From assembly GCA_963707555.1 (NCBI GenBank), contig CAVPQM010000010.1, forward strand, positions 62,001-126,000: DNA of 64,000 nt. The letters are read 5' to 3'. Source of the DNA: JAFAFN01 sp963707555 (GTDB taxonomy: Bacteria; Actinomycetota; Acidimicrobiia; Acidimicrobiales; Microtrichaceae). The stretch's first letter is position 1. Each line of letters begins with the position of its first letter. Shown one piece after another: positions 37,162-49,048 of the stretch. A program made the position numbers and the translations under genes. The notes under the pieces are model-generated. The model was not told the DNA's origin. It saw only the letters and a list, made by a program, of their open reading frames with translations, and did not search any database.

Positions 37162-37446
37162 TCAGGCAGTTCGCGGTTGCTGCTGCTGAGCCGCTCGGGC
37201 GAGGGCGCGCTGGCGGCGGATGCGACGACGCTCACGCTCGCTGAGCCCGCCCCAGATGCCGAACTTCTCGCCGTTCTGCAGCGCGTACTCGAGGCAGTCC
37301 TCTCGCACGACGCAGCCCTGGCAGACACCCTTGGCCTCTTTCGTCGAGGCCCCCCGTTCCGGGAAGAACAGGTCGGGGTCGACGCCGAGGCAGTTGGCGA
37401 ACATCTGCCAACTCTCGCCCTCCGTCGCCTCTTCGGGGTTCGCCAT
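37162..37446 (-). CDS. WhiB family regulator (WhiB2/WblE-like)
   Basis: A 94-aa iron-sulfur regulator. Cysteines lie in MFANCLGVD, GVCQGCVVREDC, in the WhiB C-x(n)-CxxC-x5-C pattern. FGIWGGLSERERRRIRRQRA gives the turn and the basic DNA-binding tail, and the protein ends in a Gln run. The ATG at 37446 is fixed by GGAGG five bases upstream. A striking AT-rich palindrome lies about 100 bp before the start. Confidence 0.94.
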   Translation of the reverse strand: MANPEEATEGESWQMFANCLGVDPDLFFPERGASTKEAKGVCQGCVVREDCLEYALQNGEKFGIWGGLSERERRRIRRQRALARAAQQQQPRTA

Positions 37447-37767
37447 GTGTTCCTCCGTACCGTCGATCATGTCAGTGGGCCCCCGGCGTCGAATCCGAGG
37501 TGTCGGGACGGTGTGCCCCCCAGCGGTCCCGACCAGTCACGACGCTGTAATTACATCGATGTAAGGACGTAGTCTGACCCTCGTTCGGCGGAAACGCAAG
37601 CCGTTCTTCGCCTCGGAGCGCTGTCCGGACCACGTTCCTTCGGTGACGGAGCGCGCGAACCAGTCGCCGCCGAGGATCGACGCAGCGCGCGATCTCGCTG
37701 CTCAGGAGTCAGTGGCCAGCGCGCCCGACAGCGGGCACCCCAGCGGGTGCGCTCACGGACGAGCGAC
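37447..37767. other. 321-bp intergenic region upstream of whiB
   Basis: No gene is seen. The region is ordinary GC-rich sequence except for the AT-rich palindromic cluster at 37546-37564, which probably marks the whiB promoter/operator. The rest, toward the VWA gene's stop at 37768, shows nothing I can support. Confidence 0.6.
37546..37564. promoter_or_regulatory. overlapping AT-rich palindromes, candidate operator of whiB
   Basis: TGTAATTACATCGATGTAA contains two perfect palindromes: TGTAATTACA (37546-37555) and TTACATCGATGTAA (37551-37564). Three TGTAA half-sites are present. It lies about 100 bp upstream of the whiB start and is among the most AT-rich 19 bases nearby. The arrangement suggests a dimeric regulator binding at more than one register. 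Confidence 0.6.
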
Positions 37768-39771
37768 CTAACGACGGGCCCGCAGCATCTCGCGCTTCTG
37801 CTCGATGAAGTCGACCAGTACGTAGTCGCCCAGCGTCTGGGGCGTGGTGAAGAACGCACGGCCGCCGTTGAGCTTCGTCATCTGCTCGATGAAGTGCTGC
37901 AGGCTGCGGTCCGGATCGAGCATGAAGGTGTTGATCCGGATGTCGTCCTTGGTGCAGCGGGCGACCTCGAGCAGGGTCGCGTCGACGGTCGACCGCTGCG
38001 GCGGGTAGTGGAACTCGGGCTCGCCGTGGGCGTTGATGTGGGCGGTCGGCTCGCCGTCGGTGATCATGATGATCTGCTTCGTGCCGCTCTGGCGTGACAG
38101 GAGCTGGCGTGCGAGCTGGAAGCCGTGCTGCATGTTGGTGCCGTAGACGAAGTCCCAGCTCACCTCGGGCAGCTGCTCCGCGGTGAGGATCCTGGCCACC
38201 TCGCTGAATCCGACGATGCCCATGTAGTCGCGGGGGTACTGCATCGTGATGAGCGAGTGCAGCGCCATGGCGACCTTCTTCGCCGGCAGGAAGTTGTCGC
38301 GCATCGGCATCGACAACGACAGGTCGAGCATGAGCACCGTCGAGGACCGCACGATGTGCTCGGTCTGCTCGATCTCGAAGTCGTCGGGTGACAGTCGGAC
38401 CGGAGCCGTCTCGCCGCGGAGGATCGCGTTGCGGATCGTGCGACCGATGTGCAGGTTGAAGGGGTCGCCCCACTCGTAGGGCTTGGTCTGGTGGTTGCGC
38501 TCGTGGCCCGCACCCGACTGCTCGAGCTCATGACGACCGAGCTGGTCACGATCGAGCTGTCGGAACAGCTCCGACAGCGCGTTCTGCCCCAGCCGTCGCA
38601 TGCCCTTGGGCGTGAGCTCGACGCGACCCTCACGCTGCTCGATGAGCCCGGCGTCGGTCAGCATGCGGGTGATCTCGGACATGCGGTCCAGGCTCGCCGC
38701 GGCGTCGTCGCCGAGCAGCTCGCGCACCCGCTCGATGTCGACCTCGGCCAGGGCGCCGGGGTTGGGCGCGCTGCGCATCAGCTGTTCGAGCTGGTCGAGG
38801 TCGCCCAGCTCGCTCATCAGCGACGTGGCGCTCGACATGTCGAGCGGGTCCATGCCCTCGAACTGGTAGCTGTTGTCCCAGCCCGCGTCGGGCACCGCCT
38901 GGCGAAGGTTCTGCCCGAGCTGCTCGACCTGCCAGCGCAGGTCCATGTCCTCGAGCAGCTGGTCGGAGAGCTGCTGCAGCTGGGCCCGCTGCTCGGGCGT
39001 CATCGAGTTGAGCATCGCCTGGGCCGCTGCCATGCGGCGAGCCATCACCTCGAGCAGCTCGTCGAGCGTCTGCGGATTCTCCGGGAAGAAGTCGCCGTGT
39101 CGCTCCATGAAGCCCTCGAAGTCGGGCTCCTCCCCCGCCGCACGCTGGTCGAGCATGTGGTTGAGCTCGGCCATCATGTCCTTGAGGCGGGCCATGTCCT
39201 CGGGCGACATCGACCCCATGGCACCCGACATCTGGTCGACGGTCTGCTGCATGAGCTGCTCGCGCAGCTTGTCGACGAGCTCCTGGAAGCGCTCCGCCGC
39301 CGCCTCGGACGAGAAGTCGTACTGCTCGAGTCCCTTGACCTGGCCGGCGAGGTCCGGCGGCAACATGTCGAGCTCGAGGTTCTTGGTGACAGCGGTCTGC
39401 TCGGTCAGCTCCTCGCGGCGGGCATCGCCCGACTCGCGTGCCTGGTCGAGCTGCTGCTGGAGCTCGTTGCGCTCCTGTTCGACGAGCTCGCGCAGCTCCT
39501 TCGCGATGTCCTCGTACACGCCGCCCAGGTCGAACCGGTCGAGCGCGTCCTCGCGACGTTCACGGATCTGGTCGAGCATCTCGCGGATGCCCTGGATGCG
39601 CTCACCGTTGCGGTCCTCGAAGCCCTGCTGCATCATCCGGCGCAGTGCGGAGTTCAGGTCGCCGTGGTAGAGCAGGTCGTCGGTCAACTGCTCCATGACG
39701 TCGAGCGCATCGACCTCGAACCCGCGCTGCGATCCGTCCCAGGGTGAGTACCGGAACCGGGGTCGAGCCAT
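37768..39771 (-). CDS. VWA-domain protein paired with AAA+ ATPase
   Basis: A 667-aa cytoplasmic protein. The first 480 residues are helical and Gln/Glu-rich, with long coiled-coil stretches (ELREL...NELQQQLDQARES). The C-terminal von Willebrand A domain has a full MIDAS site: DLSLSMPMRD (DxSxS), a Thr region near TNMQHGF, and ITDGEP. Together with the neighbouring MoxR/chelatase-like ATPase it forms a two-gene chaperone-type module resembling the M. tuberculosis Rv0958/Rv0959 pair, from memory. Such pairs remodel or metallate client proteins; the client here is unknown. Clean frame. Confidence 0.88.
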   Translation of the reverse strand: MARPRFRYSPWDGSQRGFEVDALDVMEQLTDDLLYHGDLNSALRRMMQQGFEDRNGERIQGIREMLDQIRERREDALDRFDLGGVYEDIAKELRELVEQERNELQQQLDQARESGDARREELTEQTAVTKNLELDMLPPDLAGQVKGLEQYDFSSEAAAERFQELVDKLREQLMQQTVDQMSGAMGSMSPEDMARLKDMMAELNHMLDQRAAGEEPDFEGFMERHGDFFPENPQTLDELLEVMARRMAAAQAMLNSMTPEQRAQLQQLSDQLLEDMDLRWQVEQLGQNLRQAVPDAGWDNSYQFEGMDPLDMSSATSLMSELGDLDQLEQLMRSAPNPGALAEVDIERVRELLGDDAAASLDRMSEITRMLTDAGLIEQREGRVELTPKGMRRLGQNALSELFRQLDRDQLGRHELEQSGAGHERNHQTKPYEWGDPFNLHIGRTIRNAILRGETAPVRLSPDDFEIEQTEHIVRSSTVLMLDLSLSMPMRDNFLPAKKVAMALHSLITMQYPRDYMGIVGFSEVARILTAEQLPEVSWDFVYGTNMQHGFQLARQLLSRQSGTKQIIMITDGEPTAHINAHGEPEFHYPPQRSTVDATLLEVARCTKDDIRINTFMLDPDRSLQHFIEQMTKLNGGRAFFTTPQTLGDYVLVDFIEQKREMLRARR

Positions 39772-39906
39772 GCGGCGAGGCTACCCCCGGCGTTGCCGCC
39801 GGGACCGTCGTCCCGCCCGACCCCGAGATCCGCGTCCGATTCGGTGCCATGGCAGCGGATCGAGGTCGGATGTCGATCGGTGTGGGGCCGTGCGACGAGG
39901 TCGGGT

Positions 39907-41338
39907 TCAGTTGCGGGCGCGGTACTGGGCGCGACTGCCGACCGCGTCCTTGTTGAGGCGCTTCGACAGGTGCAGCCCCTCGAGCACCAGCTCGACGGCC
40001 GAAGCGACCGCGGCTGGCGAGGGCGCCTCGCCGACGAGCTCGGCGACGGGCACCTGCAGGGCGGGCACCTCGGTCACCAGCGCGACGTAGTCGTCCGCCG
40101 AGACGTCCTCGCCGGTCTCGACCGGACCGCGCTCCTCGAGGGCGGAGACGACCTGCACCAGGTTCTCGGGGCTCACCCGCTCCCGGAAGACGGTCAGGAT
40201 CGCGTTGCGAACGAGGTGGTCGAGGATCTGCCCTTCCCTGCCGTCCTCGAGGGTCTCGATCTCGACCTTGCCGGCGGTCGACGCGGGCAGCGCCTCGAGG
40301 TCGCAGATGCGCGGCACCACCGCCGTCTCGCCGGCGGACAGCGAGCGTCGAGCGGCGTTCGCGACCATGACCTCGTGGTTCGACACCGACAGCCGCACCG
40401 ACACGCCCGAGCGTTGCGAGATGTGCGGACTCTGACGGGCGAGCTGCGACAGCGTCGCGATGATGTCGACCATGTGGTCGGGCACGTCGACCTCGATGCC
40501 GTCGACCTCGAACGGCGACGCCTCTTGAGCGATGATCGCCACCTCGGTCTCGACGTCGAGCGGGTAGTGCGTGCGCACCTGGGAACCGAAGCGGTCCTTG
40601 AGCGGCGTGATCAACCGGCCGCGGTTGGTGTAGTCCTCGGGGTTCGCCGAGGCGACGAGCAGCACGTCGAGCGGCAGGCGGATCTTGTAGCCACGGATCT
40701 GCACGTCGCGCTCCTCGAGCACGTTCAGCAGCCCGACCTGGATGCGCTCCGCGAGGTCCGGGCAGCTCGTTGATCGCGAAGATGCCGCGGTTGGTGCGGG
40801 GCACGAGGCCGTAGTGCAACGTGAGCTCGTCGGAGAGGTACCGACCCTCGGCCACCTTGATGGGGTCGACCTCGCCGATCAGGTCGGCGATCGCGGTGTC
40901 CGGGGTGGCGAGCTTCTCGCCGAACCGGACGGAGCGGTGCACCCAGGCGATCGGAGCGTCCTCGCCCTGCTCCGCGACGAGGGAACGGCCGTGCAACGAG
41001 ACGGGGTCGTACGGGTCGTCGTTGATCTCGGAGCCCTCGATGATCGGCATCCACTCGTCGAGCAGGTCGACCAGCGACCGGATCATGCGCGTCTTCGCCT
41101 GACCGCGCTCGCCCAGGAAGATGACGTCGTGGCCCGCGAGCAGCGCGTTCTCGAGCTGCGGGAACACGGTGTCGGCGTAGCCCAGCACCTCGGGGAAGAG
41201 CTGTTCGCCGGCACGGATCCTGGCCGCCGCGTTGCGGCGGATCTCGTCCTTGACCGACTGCGACGTCCAGCCCGAGGCCCGGAGCGCTCCGAGCGTGGTG
41301 ATGGCCGGCGGGTCGGAGACCTTCGACGTGAGCGACAT
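39907..41338 (-). CDS. MoxR/Mg-chelatase-like AAA+ ATPase, one frameshift
   Basis: A 477-codon ATPase, partner of the VWA protein. It has Walker A FLGERGQAKTRMIRSL, Walker B GIFAINELPD, then after the shift LEERDVQIRGYKIRLPLDVL, the sensor-1 region LVASANPEDYTNRGRLI and the arginine-finger region LKDRFGSQVRTHYP. The C-terminal lid domain holds SVRLSVSNHEVMVANAARR. One extra base near 40757 breaks the frame between Walker B and the next helix. The start is the ATG at 41338. It ends 135 bp before the VWA gene in the same direction. That gap holds no gene. Confidence 0.9.
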
Positions 41339-41427
41339 GTGGCGCAGGCTACCCGTGGCCCCCGCCGCAGGACGGTCGCTCCGGAGGCCCCGCTGACGAC
41401 ACCGTCGAGATCACGGTCCGCTGCCCC

Positions 41428-42420
41428 TCACTGCTGTTGTTGCTGCTGCTCGCGAGGCCGGGCCGACGGACCGGCAGCCGCTGCGGACGACTCGTGTGCG
41501 AGTGGACGGGCGACCGGCGTGTCGCCTGCGTGCGCCGAGGACGAACGCCCGATGTCGGCACCGTCGACGCGTCGGATCTCGACGACCGGCTCGACGGAGG
41601 ACTCCGCGGGCCCGAGGAACACTCCGCGTTGAGGTTGCACGTCGTCGTAGGAGCGGCCGTGGCCGATCTTCACGTGCCGCTCCCCGACCAGCTGCGCGTT
41701 GGTCGGGTCGAGCGCCAGCCAGCCCCAGCCGGGCACCGCGGCCTCGAACCAGGCGTGGGTCTGGACCACCACGGTGTCGCCGTCGGGATCCAGTCCCGAG
41801 GCGTCGCTGTCGGTGAAGAGGTAGCCCGACACGTAGCGGGCAGGGATGCCGAGCGATCGGCACATCGCGACCGCCAGGTGGGCGTAGTCCTGGCACACGC
41901 CGACCTCACCGGCGAGCACCGCTTCGACGGGGGTCGCGATGTCGGTCATCCCACGCTCGTAGCGGAGGTGCGCGCCGACGAACCGGTGGATGGCCAGGAT
42001 GACGCCCACCAGGTCGGGACCGGCGAGATTCCGTTGACGCCGTGCGACGGCGAGCACGCCGTCACCGAAGTCGGTGTGACGGTCCCGCTGCAGGTACTCG
42101 ATGTGGGCGTCGACGAACTCGGGTCGTTCGAGCGACTCGAGTCGGGGCGCCGCGGTCGGCAGCGGGCGGGGCGTCGTCTCGACCGATGCCTCGGCGACGA
42201 CCTCCATCGTCAGGTGCCCCCGACGGATGCCGAACGCGTCGACCCGCGTCCCCCAGTAGTCGATGTAGCTGAACACCCGGGCCTGGGGGTGCACCGACAC
42301 TCGGTGGTCGAGCAGGCGCTGGCAGTCGTCGTCGGCCGGACACGCGCGGAGTTCGTTGTGCGACTCGACGACCTGCTCGGTGTAGGTGAAGACGGTGCGG
42401 TAGCTGATGTCGAACCTCAC
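41428..42420 (-). CDS. bacterial transglutaminase-like protease/transferase
   Basis: A 330-aa protein with the N-terminal beta domain typical of bacterial transglutaminase-like proteins (FDISYRTVFTYTEQVVESHN). A papain-like core follows with Cys in GEVGVCQDYAHLAVAMCRS, His in QTHAWFEAAVPGWGW and Asp in LALDPTNAQLV. After the core come about 60 low-complexity residues ending in a run of seven Gln. The GTG at 42420 is chosen because homology begins there. It is the third gene after the ATP-grasp and alpha-E genes, a widespread trio predicted to make or cleave isopeptide or peptide bonds. Clean frame. Confidence 0.9.
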   Translation of the reverse strand: MRFDISYRTVFTYTEQVVESHNELRACPADDDCQRLLDHRVSVHPQARVFSYIDYWGTRVDAFGIRRGHLTMEVVAEASVETTPRPLPTAAPRLESLERPEFVDAHIEYLQRDRHTDFGDGVLAVARRQRNLAGPDLVGVILAIHRFVGAHLRYERGMTDIATPVEAVLAGEVGVCQDYAHLAVAMCRSLGIPARYVSGYLFTDSDASGLDPDGDTVVVQTHAWFEAAVPGWGWLALDPTNAQLVGERHVKIGHGRSYDDVQPQRGVFLGPAESSVEPVVEIRRVDGADIGRSSSAHAGDTPVARPLAHESSAAAAGPSARPREQQQQQQ

Positions 42421-42451
42421 GTGCGGGCTCCTGTCGAACCGGTCGCCGCGC

Positions 42452-43459
42452 TCATGCCGGCGCCATCGGGACCACCGGAGCGACGCCGGGGATGATCGGA
42501 TCGCCGGGCAGCAGCTGCAGCGAGTGCAGGTCGAACTCGACCCGGTACGAGAAGCACTCCGCCGCGACGGCCGAGGCGACGTCACGGATCTGGGACTCCA
42601 CCACGCCGAGCACGTCGACGAGGCTCCCCTCGCAGAGCTCCGATGCGTCCGCGAACTCCAGCTCGGCGCGGACCCGGCCGAGCAGTCGCAGCGCGACCGA
42701 GCGCGTGTTCGCAGGTCGGTCGCTGAGCGAGCCCAGGATGCCCTCGGCACGACGCAGGGAGAACAGCACGCTGCGTGGCAGCGTGGGCGACAGCAGCAAC
42801 AGCTCGACGATGCCTGCGGAGTCGAACGTCCGGTACGCCCTGCGGTACGCCTGGAGTGCCGAGGCCGACCGAAGCGTCGCCGACCACTCGTGCGGCGCAT
42901 CGTGTTGGTGGCGCGGGTGGCGCACCCGCAGCGTCCGCACCGCCATCTCGGCGCGCTCGAGGTGCAGGCCCAACATGAAGAACCGCCATGCGTCCTCGCG
43001 GGACCACGTCTCGGTCGCGCAACCGATCACGCTCTGGATGCCGGAGCGCACGAACCGGTAGAAGTCGAAGGGCTGCATCGCGAGGTCGTAGCCGATGTCG
43101 CGGACGGCCAGGTTGAGGTGCAGCGAGTTCAGCGACTCCCACAGCTCCATCGCCAGGTGTTCACGAACGCCCCGCGCGTTGTCTCGGGCCTGGGTCACCG
43201 ACGTCACGATCGATCCGCGATTGGCCGGCTCGCACACCAGGAACTCCGACACCGGTCCGGCGGTGCGCGACAGGCCCGTGGCGTCGAACTCGTCCTCGAG
43301 GCCGAGCGCGGCGAGCACGTCGGTCCAGGCGTCGACCTCCTCGGCGGGAGTCACCTCGAGCAGGCGGTGGTAGGTCACGTCGAGCAGCCGAGCGGTGCTC
43401 TCGGCCCGCTCGAGGTAGCGACCCGACCAGAACAGGTACTCCGCCGTTCGGGCCAACAT
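42452..43459 (-). CDS. alpha-E domain protein (DUF403)
   Basis: A 335-aa all-helical protein of the alpha-E superfamily (PF04168). It starts MLARTAEYLFWSGRYLERAE, the nearly invariant N-terminus. ARGVREHLAMELWESLN, LGLHLERAEMAVRTLRV and a final helical block follow. Its ATG at 43459 overlaps the stop of the ATP-grasp gene as ATGA. The function is unknown. It always accompanies a circularly permuted ATP-grasp enzyme and is thought to work with it in making a peptide-like product. Clean frame. Confidence 0.93.
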   Translation of the reverse strand: MLARTAEYLFWSGRYLERAESTARLLDVTYHRLLEVTPAEEVDAWTDVLAALGLEDEFDATGLSRTAGPVSEFLVCEPANRGSIVTSVTQARDNARGVREHLAMELWESLNSLHLNLAVRDIGYDLAMQPFDFYRFVRSGIQSVIGCATETWSREDAWRFFMLGLHLERAEMAVRTLRVRHPRHQHDAPHEWSATLRSASALQAYRRAYRTFDSAGIVELLLLSPTLPRSVLFSLRRAEGILGSLSDRPANTRSVALRLLGRVRAELEFADASELCEGSLVDVLGVVESQIRDVASAVAAECFSYRVEFDLHSLQLLPGDPIIPGVAPVVPMAPA

Positions 43460-45154
43460 CAGCCGTCCTCCTCCGGTGTCGTGCGCAGCGACGCGAGCGA
43501 CGTCGTCAGCGCCGAGATGTCGACGGTGCCGGTCGCCGGTTCGATGTCCGAGGGCTCGCCGTCCATCGACGAGCCCTCCGGGGCGCCGCCGAGGGCGCCG
43601 TTGAGCGCGGCACCGGTCGGGTCGTCGTCGGGGGTCGCCGGCACCGGTGCGAGCACCCAGGTGTCCTTCGATCCCGCCGCCCTGCGAGGAGTTCACCACG
43701 AGCGACCCCTTTCGCAACGCAACACGGGTGAGCCCGCCCGGCAGGACCTCGACCTTCTCCCCTGCCAGCACGAAGGGGCGCAGGTCGATGTGACGGCCCT
43801 CGAAGTGGTCGTCGACGAGGGCGGGGTGCCGGGACAGCTGCACGACCTCCTGCGCGATGTAGCCGCGCGGGTCGGCCACGATGCCGGCCCGGGCCGCTTC
43901 GATCTCGTGCTCGGTCGCCTGCGGACCGATCATCAGGCCGTACCCGCCTGCCTCGGCGACGGGCTTCACGACGAGCTCGTCGAGACGGGAGAGCACCTCG
44001 GCGCGCTGTTCCGGGTCCCACAACAGGTAGGTCGGCACGTTGGGGATGATCGGGTCCTCGCCCAGGTAGTACTTGATCATGTCGGGCACGTACGCATAGA
44101 CGGCCTTGTCGTCCGCGACGCCGTTGCCCACCGCGTTGGCGATCGTCACGTTGCCCGATCGGGCTGCGGCCATGAGCCCCGGCACCCCGAGCGTCGAGTT
44201 CGGACGGAACACCACCGGGTCGAGGAACGGGTCGTCGATGCGCCGGTAGATCACGTCGACCCGCTTGAGGCCGGCGGTGGTGCGCATCGACACGACGTGA
44301 TCGTCGACGACGAGGTCGCGGCCCTCGACGAGCTCGACGCCCATCTGCGTCGCGAGGAAGACGTGCTCGAAGTAGGCCGAGTTGTAGATGCCCGGCGTCA
44401 GCACCACCACCGTCGGGTTGTCGCCGGCTCCCGGCGGACTGGCGCGCTGCAGCGCCTCGTGCAACTTTCGCCCGTAGTGGTCGACGCGTCGCACACGCTC
44501 CCCTGCGAAGAGCTGCGGCAGCACACGGGTGAGCGCGGCACGGTTCTCGATGACGTAGGAGACGCCGCTCGGGCTGCGCAGGTTGTCCTCGAGCACCCGG
44601 TACTCGCCGTCGCCGTCGCGGATCACGTCGATTCCCGCGACCAGGCAACGTGCGCCGGGCGGCACCGGCACGCCGAACGCCTCGGGTGTGAAGCCGTCGG
44701 AGCTGAGCACCAGCCAGCGCGGCACAACCCCGTCCTGCACGATCTGCATGCCGCCGACGTACAGGTCGTCGAGGAACCGGTTGAGCGCCGTCACCCGCTG
44801 CTCGAGGCCCGCCTCGAGATGCGCCCACTCCTCGCTCGGGATGACGCGGGGCACCAGGTCCATGGGAAAGGTGCGCTCGATGCCGATACCGGTCTCGTCG
44901 GCCTCGTCGCCGTACACGGTGAACGTGATGCCCTGTGTCCGGAACGCAGCGGTGCGCCGCAGCTCGGCGCGGGCGAGGTCCCCGGAGGTCAGTGTCGACA
45001 GGGCGCCGGCGAGCCGTCGGTAGTGCGGACGGATGACCCCGTCGTCACCCACCACCTCGTCGAAGAACCCGCCGGTGTCGTAGTCGTCGAACCAGTTTCC
45101 CACGGCAACGGACCGTACGGCCCTCCGCTCCGGATGTGCAGGGTCCGAGGCCAC
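43459..45154 (-). CDS. circularly permuted ATP-grasp protein (DUF404/DUF407 type), one frameshift
   Basis: A predicted peptide-ligase-like enzyme, about 565 aa. It shows the family landmarks NWFDDYDTGGFFDEVV, VLEDNLRSPSGVSYVIENRA, LTPGIYNSAYFEHVFLA, AVGNGVADDKAVYAYVP and SLVVNSSQGGG. An extra base near 43668 interrupts the end. Across it the conserved SKDTWVLAP continues to an acidic, poorly conserved tail. The start is uncertain: GTG at 45154, or GTG at 45103 (VGNWFDD), which matches relatives better. A PHO-box-like repeat lies immediately upstream. Confidence 0.9.
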
Positions 45155-45155
45155 G

Positions 45156-45173
45156 GTTCACAGCACGTTCACA
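45156..45173 (-). promoter_or_regulatory. second PHO-box-like direct repeat, before the ATP-grasp operon
   Basis: GTTCACA occurs at 45156 and 45167 on the plus strand, exactly 11 bases apart as in the pstS box. It overlaps the prmA stop and ends just before the first possible ATP-grasp start. Unlike the pstS box, the heptamers here read on the plus strand. Confidence 0.45.
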
Positions 45174-46042
45174 CTTCGTCAGTCAGCCACCCGGCACTCG
45201 ACGGGTGAGCGAGGACCAGCGCGACCCAGTCGCCGTCGCGGCGCTCGTCGACCACCACGAGGGGCGCGCACGCGCGGATCGCTCGCTCGCGCTGGTCGAC
45301 GAGCACCCCGCTGACGACCAGGCGACCACCGGGTGCCACCGCGGCGACGAGCGTCGACCCGAGCGCTTCGATGATCGGGATGAGCAGGTTCGCGAGGACC
45401 AGGTCGAACCCCTCGCCGGGGTCGGCGTGCTCGACCGGTTCGAGGCTCGGGTGGACACGATCCGCGACGCCGGAGCTCGCGGCGGAGCGAGCGGTCGCCT
45501 CGACCGCGTCGGGCGTGATGTCGTGGCAGCGGACCTCGCTCGCGCCGAGCAGTGCAGCGGCGACGGCGAGCACCCCGCTGCCCGAGCCGACGTCGAGCAC
45601 CCGGGCACCCTCGCTCGACCGACGCGTCGACGAGCTCGAGACACATCCGCGTCGTGGGGTGTGCCCCGCTGCCGAACGCCTCGGCAGCGGCGACCACGAC
45701 CTCGACCCGGCCCGGTGCGAGCGGCGGCGCGTCGAGCCAGTCGGGCCGCACGACGAGTCGTTCGCCGACGACGAGCACCTCGGCGTGGTCCTGCCAGGAC
45801 GAGCCGGGGTCGGGACCGAGCACCCGCTCCACCGCTGCCGCGCCGAAGTGCGCCTCGATCGACGGCAGCTCGCCTGCGTCGGGATCTGCGAGCAGGTCGA
45901 CCGAGCCGTCGTCGCGGGCGAGCTCGGAGACGGCGGAGGCCCCGGCGACGAACAGACGGTCCGCCGCGAGCTCGGCGTCCGCCGCGGCCACGGTGACTCG
46001 GATCGGCACGTGGCCCGGGGACGAGGTCGGCTCGGAGGGCAT
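45169..46042 (-). CDS. prmA: ribosomal protein L11 methyltransferase-like (PrmA), one frameshift
   Basis: A SAM-dependent methyltransferase of PrmA type. The N-terminal L11-recognition domain (IRVTVAAADAELAADRLFVAGA) and the central DWLDAPPLAPGRVEVVV and AFGSGAHPTTRMCLELV match the family. After one extra base near 45612 the Rossmann core follows: VLDVGSGSGVLAVAAALLGA, then DLVLANLLIPIIEALG (NxLxxP-type catalytic motif). I use the ATG at 46042. The stop lies 15 bp before the ATP-grasp start region. Other small-molecule methyltransferases share this core, but the GSGxHPTT block favours PrmA. Confidence 0.85.
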
Positions 46043-46245
46043 GGGAGGAGGGTAGAGCTGCCTCGGAGCGTGACGGTGACCGTCGTTCACCGGTTGGTGG
46101 CACCACTCGCCGTGGCGCTAGGTTTCGGGCGCGGAGCGGTCCGAGCTGTGACCGGTCCCAGGTTCCATGACCTCGACCGCTCTCCGCCAGGAGCTGACGT
46201 CGGGGAACGATCCCACGGAGGACCGTCTGTGAACGAGCACGCACG

Positions 46246-46993
46246 ATGACCCAGGCCATGGAGCGCCCCGGGGCCGACGCCCCGGTGGTCAACGGTCCCC
46301 ACAAGACCCGCACGCCGTGGCCGGTCGAGTTCTACTCGACCGCCGTCGGCAAGAAGTGGGTCATGGCCCTGACCGGCATCGGTCTCATGGGGTTCGTGTT
46401 CGCCCACATGGTCGGCAACCTGAAGATGTTCCTCGGCCGGTCGGAGTTCGACCACTACGCCGAGAGCCTGCGCGCGCTGCTCTACCCGATGCTGCCGCAC
46501 CACGTGCCGCTGTGGGTCCTGCGCATCGGACTGATCGTGATGTTCTTCCTCCACATCCAGTCCGCCTACTCGCTGACCCGGATGAACCACCGCTCCCGCC
46601 CGGTGAAGTACCAGTCGCCCCGCGACTACATCGCGGTGAACTTCGCCTCGCGGACGATGCGCTGGACCGGCATCATCATCGGCCTCTACCTGCTCTTCCA
46701 CCTGGCCGACCTGACCTGGGGCTTCGCCAACCCGGACTTCGTGCGTGGCGCCGCCTACGACAACCTGGTCGACGAGCTTCGAGCGCTGGCCGGTCGCGAT
46801 CCTCTACATCGTGGCCAACATCGCACTCGGCATCCACCTGTTCCACGGCGGCTGGTCGATCTTCCAGAGCATCGGCATGAACAACCCCCGCTACAACGGC
46901 GCACGTCGTGCGTTCGCCGCCGGGTTCGCGATCGTGGTCGCCGGCATCAACTGCGCCTTCCCGATCGCGGTGCTCGCCGGGATCGTGCACTGA
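46246..46993 (+). CDS. sdhC: succinate dehydrogenase cytochrome b subunit, one frameshift
   Basis: A single-subunit diheme-type membrane anchor (SdhC of the b558 type, five helices). It has conserved helix histidines in GFVFAHMVGNLKMF, VMFFLHIQSAYSLT, YLLFHLADLTWGF and ALGIHLFHGGWSIFQSIG. One extra base near 46779 separates DNLVDE from FERWPVAILYIVANI. The ATG at 46246 is preceded by a plausible upstream region with no strong ribosome binding site. It is the first gene of sdhC-A-B, which feeds electrons from succinate to menaquinone. Confidence 0.92.
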
Positions 46994-47075
46994 TCCAGCT
47001 GGCCGACGCTCCGACCGCACCGCACGCACTCCGTCCCGACCGCCGACCGCCCGACTCTCACAGGAGCCCACTGAC

Positions 47076-49009
<1,934 letters not shown>

Positions 49010-49048
49010 CGGCCCCGACAGCGACGCACAGGACAGGGAAGACCACAC

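Noticed and set aside
42407..45208. Very long open frame on the plus strand opposite the alpha-E and ATP-grasp genes
   Set aside because: Arg/Gly/Asp/His-rich composition without domains; it is the antisense shadow of high-GC coding sequence.
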